Shown: one piece after another, positions 47,773-50,048 of the stretch
How positions within the stretch are numbered: position 1 is the first letter of the stretch
How the letters are laid out: each line of letters starts with the position of its first letter
Assembly (NCBI GenBank): GCA_004558185.1
Contig: SFDP01000033.1
Location: forward strand, 1 to 50,048
From: Lachnospiraceae bacterium
Lineage (GTDB): Bacteria > Bacillota > Clostridia > Lachnospirales > Lachnospiraceae
DNA: 50,048 nucleotides
Direction: 5' to 3'
Made by a program: the position numbers and the translations under genes
Notes under the pieces: model-generated
The model's input: only the letters and a program-made list of their open reading frames with translations
Database searches by the model: none
What the model was told of the DNA's origin: nothing

Positions 47773-48861
47773 CTAATATTCAAAACTCTCCATGTACTTC
47801 ATATACTTTACAACCATCAGTGCAATCTTAAAGGTGATGGCATCCTCAAACACTCTCAAATCCAGGCCCGTAGTCTTCTGCAGCTTGTCTAATCGATACA
47901 CAAGCGTATTCCTATGAATAAAAAGCTGCCTTGAGGTTTCAGAAACATTCAGGCTGTTTTCGAAAAATTTCATAATAGTGGTTAAGGTTTCTTCGTCAAA
48001 TTCATCCGGGCTTTTCCCGCCGAAGATTTCTTTGATAAACATTTTGCATAGGGGAATGGGGAGCTGATAAATCAGACGTCCTATTCCCAATTCACTGTAG
48101 GCGATCACACTTCGTTCATCAAAGAATATCTTTCCTACATCCATAGCCATCTTGGCTTCCTTATAGGAGCGGCTTACTTCCTTAATTTCTTTGACCACCG
48201 TTCCGTAGGCTATCCTCACCTCTTTGGCTCCCTCTTTTTCCAAAAAAGCCTGATAGGAATAGGCGGCTCTGTCCATCTCACTATTATTGGCAGTGTCTTC
48301 TACCTCTTTGACCACAATGACATTATTCTCATCCACTGCAGTGATGAAATCCTTCCCATTGGTTCCGAAATTGCTGCGCATAAGCTCCAACAGGTTGGTA
48401 TCTCTTCCCGTTATTCCCTCAATGACCATGGTAACACGCTTTGCGTCCGGCTGAACGTGTAACTTTTTGGCACGACTGTATATATCTACCAGAAGCAAAT
48501 TATCCAATAGAAGATTCTTAATAAAGTTGTCTTTATCAAACCGTTCCTTGTATGCCACCAACAGATTCTGAATCTGAAATGCAGCCATCTTGCCCACCAG
48601 ATAAACATTTTCTCCTGCACCCATGGCAATCAGTATATACTCAAGCTGCTGTTCATCATATATTTTAAAATACTGATCTCCCGCAACCTCCTGGCTGTCT
48701 GCCGGAGATTTGGCAAACTCCAGTGCGGTAGATGCGCGTTTGGAAATCTCCGGCGCCGTTTCTGCAAGAGTTTTTCCTTCCGCATCTACTACGCATAATT
48801 CCACTCTTCCAATTGCTTTCAGGCCTTCTATGGTATTTTGCAAAATCTGATTGGAAATCAT
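47773..48861 (-). CDS. PucR/CdaR-family transcriptional regulator
   Basis: 362 residues. N-terminal sensor region about 1-130 (GLKAIGRVELCVVDAEGKTL; VYLVGKMAAFQIQNLLVAYK), a central GGDEF-like degenerate domain (VTMVIEGITGRDTNLLELMR), and the C-terminal HTH_30 domain: FFENSLNVSETSRQLFIHR, then NTLVYRLDKLQKTTGLDLR (about 307-345), typical of sugar-diacid regulators. Effector unknown. It ends 13 bases before ftsE, so it may be co-transcribed with the division genes or regulate them. GGAGAAGGGAAG precedes the ATG. Confidence 0.85.
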   Translation of the reverse strand: MISNQILQNTIEGLKAIGRVELCVVDAEGKTLAETAPEISKRASTALEFAKSPADSQEVAGDQYFKIYDEQQLEYILIAMGAGENVYLVGKMAAFQIQNLLVAYKERFDKDNFIKNLLLDNLLLVDIYSRAKKLHVQPDAKRVTMVIEGITGRDTNLLELMRSNFGTNGKDFITAVDENNVIVVKEVEDTANNSEMDRAAYSYQAFLEKEGAKEVRIAYGTVVKEIKEVSRSYKEAKMAMDVGKIFFDERSVIAYSELGIGRLIYQLPIPLCKMFIKEIFGGKSPDEFDEETLTTIMKFFENSLNVSETSRQLFIHRNTLVYRLDKLQKTTGLDLRVFEDAITFKIALMVVKYMKYMESFEY

Positions 48862-49045
48862 CTTCCCTTCTCCTTTTCCTTGAATTTATCAGGAAAGGCA
48901 TCCCCCGCCATCCCGAACTCTTGGACAAAATATACAAAAGATATCTGCCCTCTGTTTTCTGCTAATAATATACCCACTTACCATTTTAAAAGAAAATACC
49001 AAAAAAATCCATAGTAATTTGGTGATATTTTGTAATTTTTGTCAT

Positions 49046-49089
49046 ATAAAAAAGAAGTCAATGAAAGAACACATTCCTCCCCTGACTCC
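49046..49089 (-). terminator. terminator of the WecG/TagA-like gene
   Basis: Arms GGAGTCA and TGACTTC (7 bp with one G-U pair), then TTTTTTAT on the minus strand, starting 2 bases past the stop codon. Confidence 0.7.
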
Positions 49090-49090
49090 T

Positions 49091-49765
49091 TTATCGTTTC
49101 TCCTCTTCCTGCTCCTCTTCGAATCGGTGAATTTTTTTGTGTAAGAGCTTCTTATAGATCAGCTCTGAAACCTTATCTCTCCAACCTCCTCTGTCATTCT
49201 TCACCAGAGTTTCCGGCAACGTCAGCCAAACCGAACCGTTCAAATACCGATGATAGTCATACATCAAATGTATACCTTCCGGATAAGGCAGACGGGACAA
49301 AATAACCTTAGGGGCCAGAGCATTGATTGCATTAATCAGTCCATCTTTATTCTCCACGTAATGATCGGTGGTATCCCTTCCTGCTACAAACAGATTGCTT
49401 TGCAAAAGCCGCAATTCTTCCTCAAAGGCCTTCAGTCCCTCTTCCTCTTCGGCCAGCAAAAATGCGGGAGCCTGACGCCGTACCAGAATTTTCAGAAACT
49501 CTTTGAGATAAATATTTTCCTTCACTTCCCTTACTCTGCTCTGAGTGGCAGCCCCCGCTGCCTTAAGCAGTCCTACATCTTCGCAGATAGTAAGATCCAA
49601 TTCATTCCACCACTTCTGCTGCTCTTCATCTTCAGAAGCCTCCAGCAGCTTTTTGGCTGACACATAGGCAATCGTATTCAGTCCGCCCTGATCCAAGTAA
49701 CGATCACTTTGCTTTAACGCTTCTCTAAGCCCTACATCGGTCAGCGAAATCCCCAATAACTCCAT
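49091..49765 (-). CDS. WecG/TagA-like (GT26) glycosyltransferase-like protein
   Basis: 224 residues. MELLGISLTDVGLREALKQS, then IAYVSAKKLLEAS, mirrors the WecG/TagA/CpsF start (lGv.v......A.......vvT.N...l..A). ICEDVGLLKAAGAATQSRVR (about 60-79) corresponds to the DG.Gvv.....g motif but has E-D-V-G rather than D-G-x-G. AFLLAEEEEGLKAFEEELR (about 100-118) matches the second motif region. VWLTLPETLVKND near 180 ends the domain, and a charged tail (HRFEEEQEEEKR) follows. The altered first motif means that activity may be lost or changed. TagA adds N-acetylmannosamine to a lipid-linked GlcNAc; this protein's substrate is unknown. It has its own promoter and terminator. Confidence 0.6.
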   Translation of the reverse strand: MELLGISLTDVGLREALKQSDRYLDQGGLNTIAYVSAKKLLEASEDEEQQKWWNELDLTICEDVGLLKAAGAATQSRVREVKENIYLKEFLKILVRRQAPAFLLAEEEEGLKAFEEELRLLQSNLFVAGRDTTDHYVENKDGLINAINALAPKVILSRLPYPEGIHLMYDYHRYLNGSVWLTLPETLVKNDRGGWRDKVSELIYKKLLHKKIHRFEEEQEEEKR

Positions 49766-49841
49766 ACCTTTTCCTGCTATTCCCTTCCGGGAAATTCTTT
49801 TCTCCTTTAACTTTTATCAAAATCAGGAATAAATTTTTATT

Positions 49842-49870
49842 AGTATAGCAAAAAAGAAAAGAAATTTCAA
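49842..49870 (-). promoter_or_regulatory. promoter of the WecG/TagA-like gene
   Basis: Minus-strand -35 TTGAAA (49870-49865), 17-base spacer, extended -10 TGCTATACT with TATACT at 49847-49842. Confidence 0.7.
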
Positions 49871-49921
49871 TTAAAAGCCTTTGTTTCTTACAGGCTCTTA
49901 AATGTTTTACCTCAATATAAA

Positions 49922-50048
49922 TGATACCAGGGTCAAAAGGTCTGAACCTACATGAGCTTGCTCAAATGTGGGTGAATGTCCTTGAGACCCGCCAAAATAT
50001 GAGCTTAAAAGTGGGGCGTAAGCACCACGATATGCGAATATTTTGCAG
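49922..50048 (+). repeat. repeat family 2, left arm joined to a different right part, cut by window edge
   Basis: Bases 49922-50016 match 21050-21144 with a single substitution (ACCTAC for ACCCAC, still able to pair as G-U in the hairpin). After GTGGGG the sequence changes completely (CGTAAGCACCACGATATGCG...). So only the left arm and first hairpin are shared. Confidence 0.8.

Noticed and set aside
1..50048. CRISPR array, tRNA or rRNA genes, prophage, toxin-antitoxin pair
   Set aside because: No regularly spaced direct repeats, no tRNA- or rRNA-like sequence and no phage structural genes were seen; the only phage-like sequence is the truncated lysozyme fragment.

Overview
This window looks like the chromosome of a low-to-mid GC, spore-forming, motile Firmicute of class Clostridia, most likely Lachnospiraceae. 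The reasons are the cdaA-cdaR-glmM order, an mbl/mreB-flgF-flgG-flgJ cluster, a Spo0A-type DNA-binding domain, AGGAGG ribosome sites and an inverted-repeat LexA box of the GAAC-N4-GTTC kind. No rRNA, tRNA, CRISPR array or transposase gene was seen. Almost everything is on the minus strand; only two genes (16903-17355 and 21339-22466) are on the plus strand.

Region 1 (1-2979) is visibly AT-rich and accessory. It has an ECF sigma factor, its membrane partner with a DUF4367-like domain, a small secreted protein and a phage-type lysozyme fragment. The lysozyme fragment is joined out of frame to the P-loop of a broken cobU. A repeat, a 27-codon remnant of an XRE regulator and tandem hairpins fill the rest. 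Region 2 (2980-4245) is one gene joining a calcineurin-like phosphoesterase to a complete rubrerythrin. Region 3 (4357-20995) is a cell-surface polysaccharide cluster: initiating sugar-phosphate transferase, chain-length protein, EpsG-type polymerase, five family 2/4 glycosyltransferases, several large multi-membrane (GT-C-like) proteins, RmlD and a fructokinase. A stand-alone Spo0A effector domain and a divergent PAP2-family gene are embedded in it. No flippase was recognised.

Region 4 (21000-24630) has a short transposon-like repeat with a 9-bp target duplication, a YerB-like lipoprotein, leuA and HPr. Region 5 (24634-33022) is a tightly packed run: recD2, comFC-like, yvyF-like, two membrane proteins, cdaA, cdaR, glmM (c-di-AMP synthesis next to cell-wall precursor synthesis). 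Region 6 (33251-36422) is mreB/mbl with flagellar rod genes. Region 7 (36638-41539) is uvrB-uvrA behind a LexA-box promoter. Region 8 (41806-43083) is trxA-trxB. Region 9 (43494-48861) is a PucR-type regulator followed by ftsE-ftsX, a coiled-coil M23 peptidase and a CtpA-like protease, which together form a division/peptidoglycan-hydrolysis module. Region 10 has a WecG/TagA-like protein and another copy of the transposon-like repeat running off the right edge.

The least explained signals are these: (a) two families of short hairpin repeats, one modular with outward-facing -35 boxes; (b) a hairpin that recurs directly in front of the ribosome site of four unrelated genes; (c) a probable independent small RNA between ctpA and trxA; (d) the receiver-less Spo0A domain in the polysaccharide cluster; and (e) the lysozyme/cobU junction.
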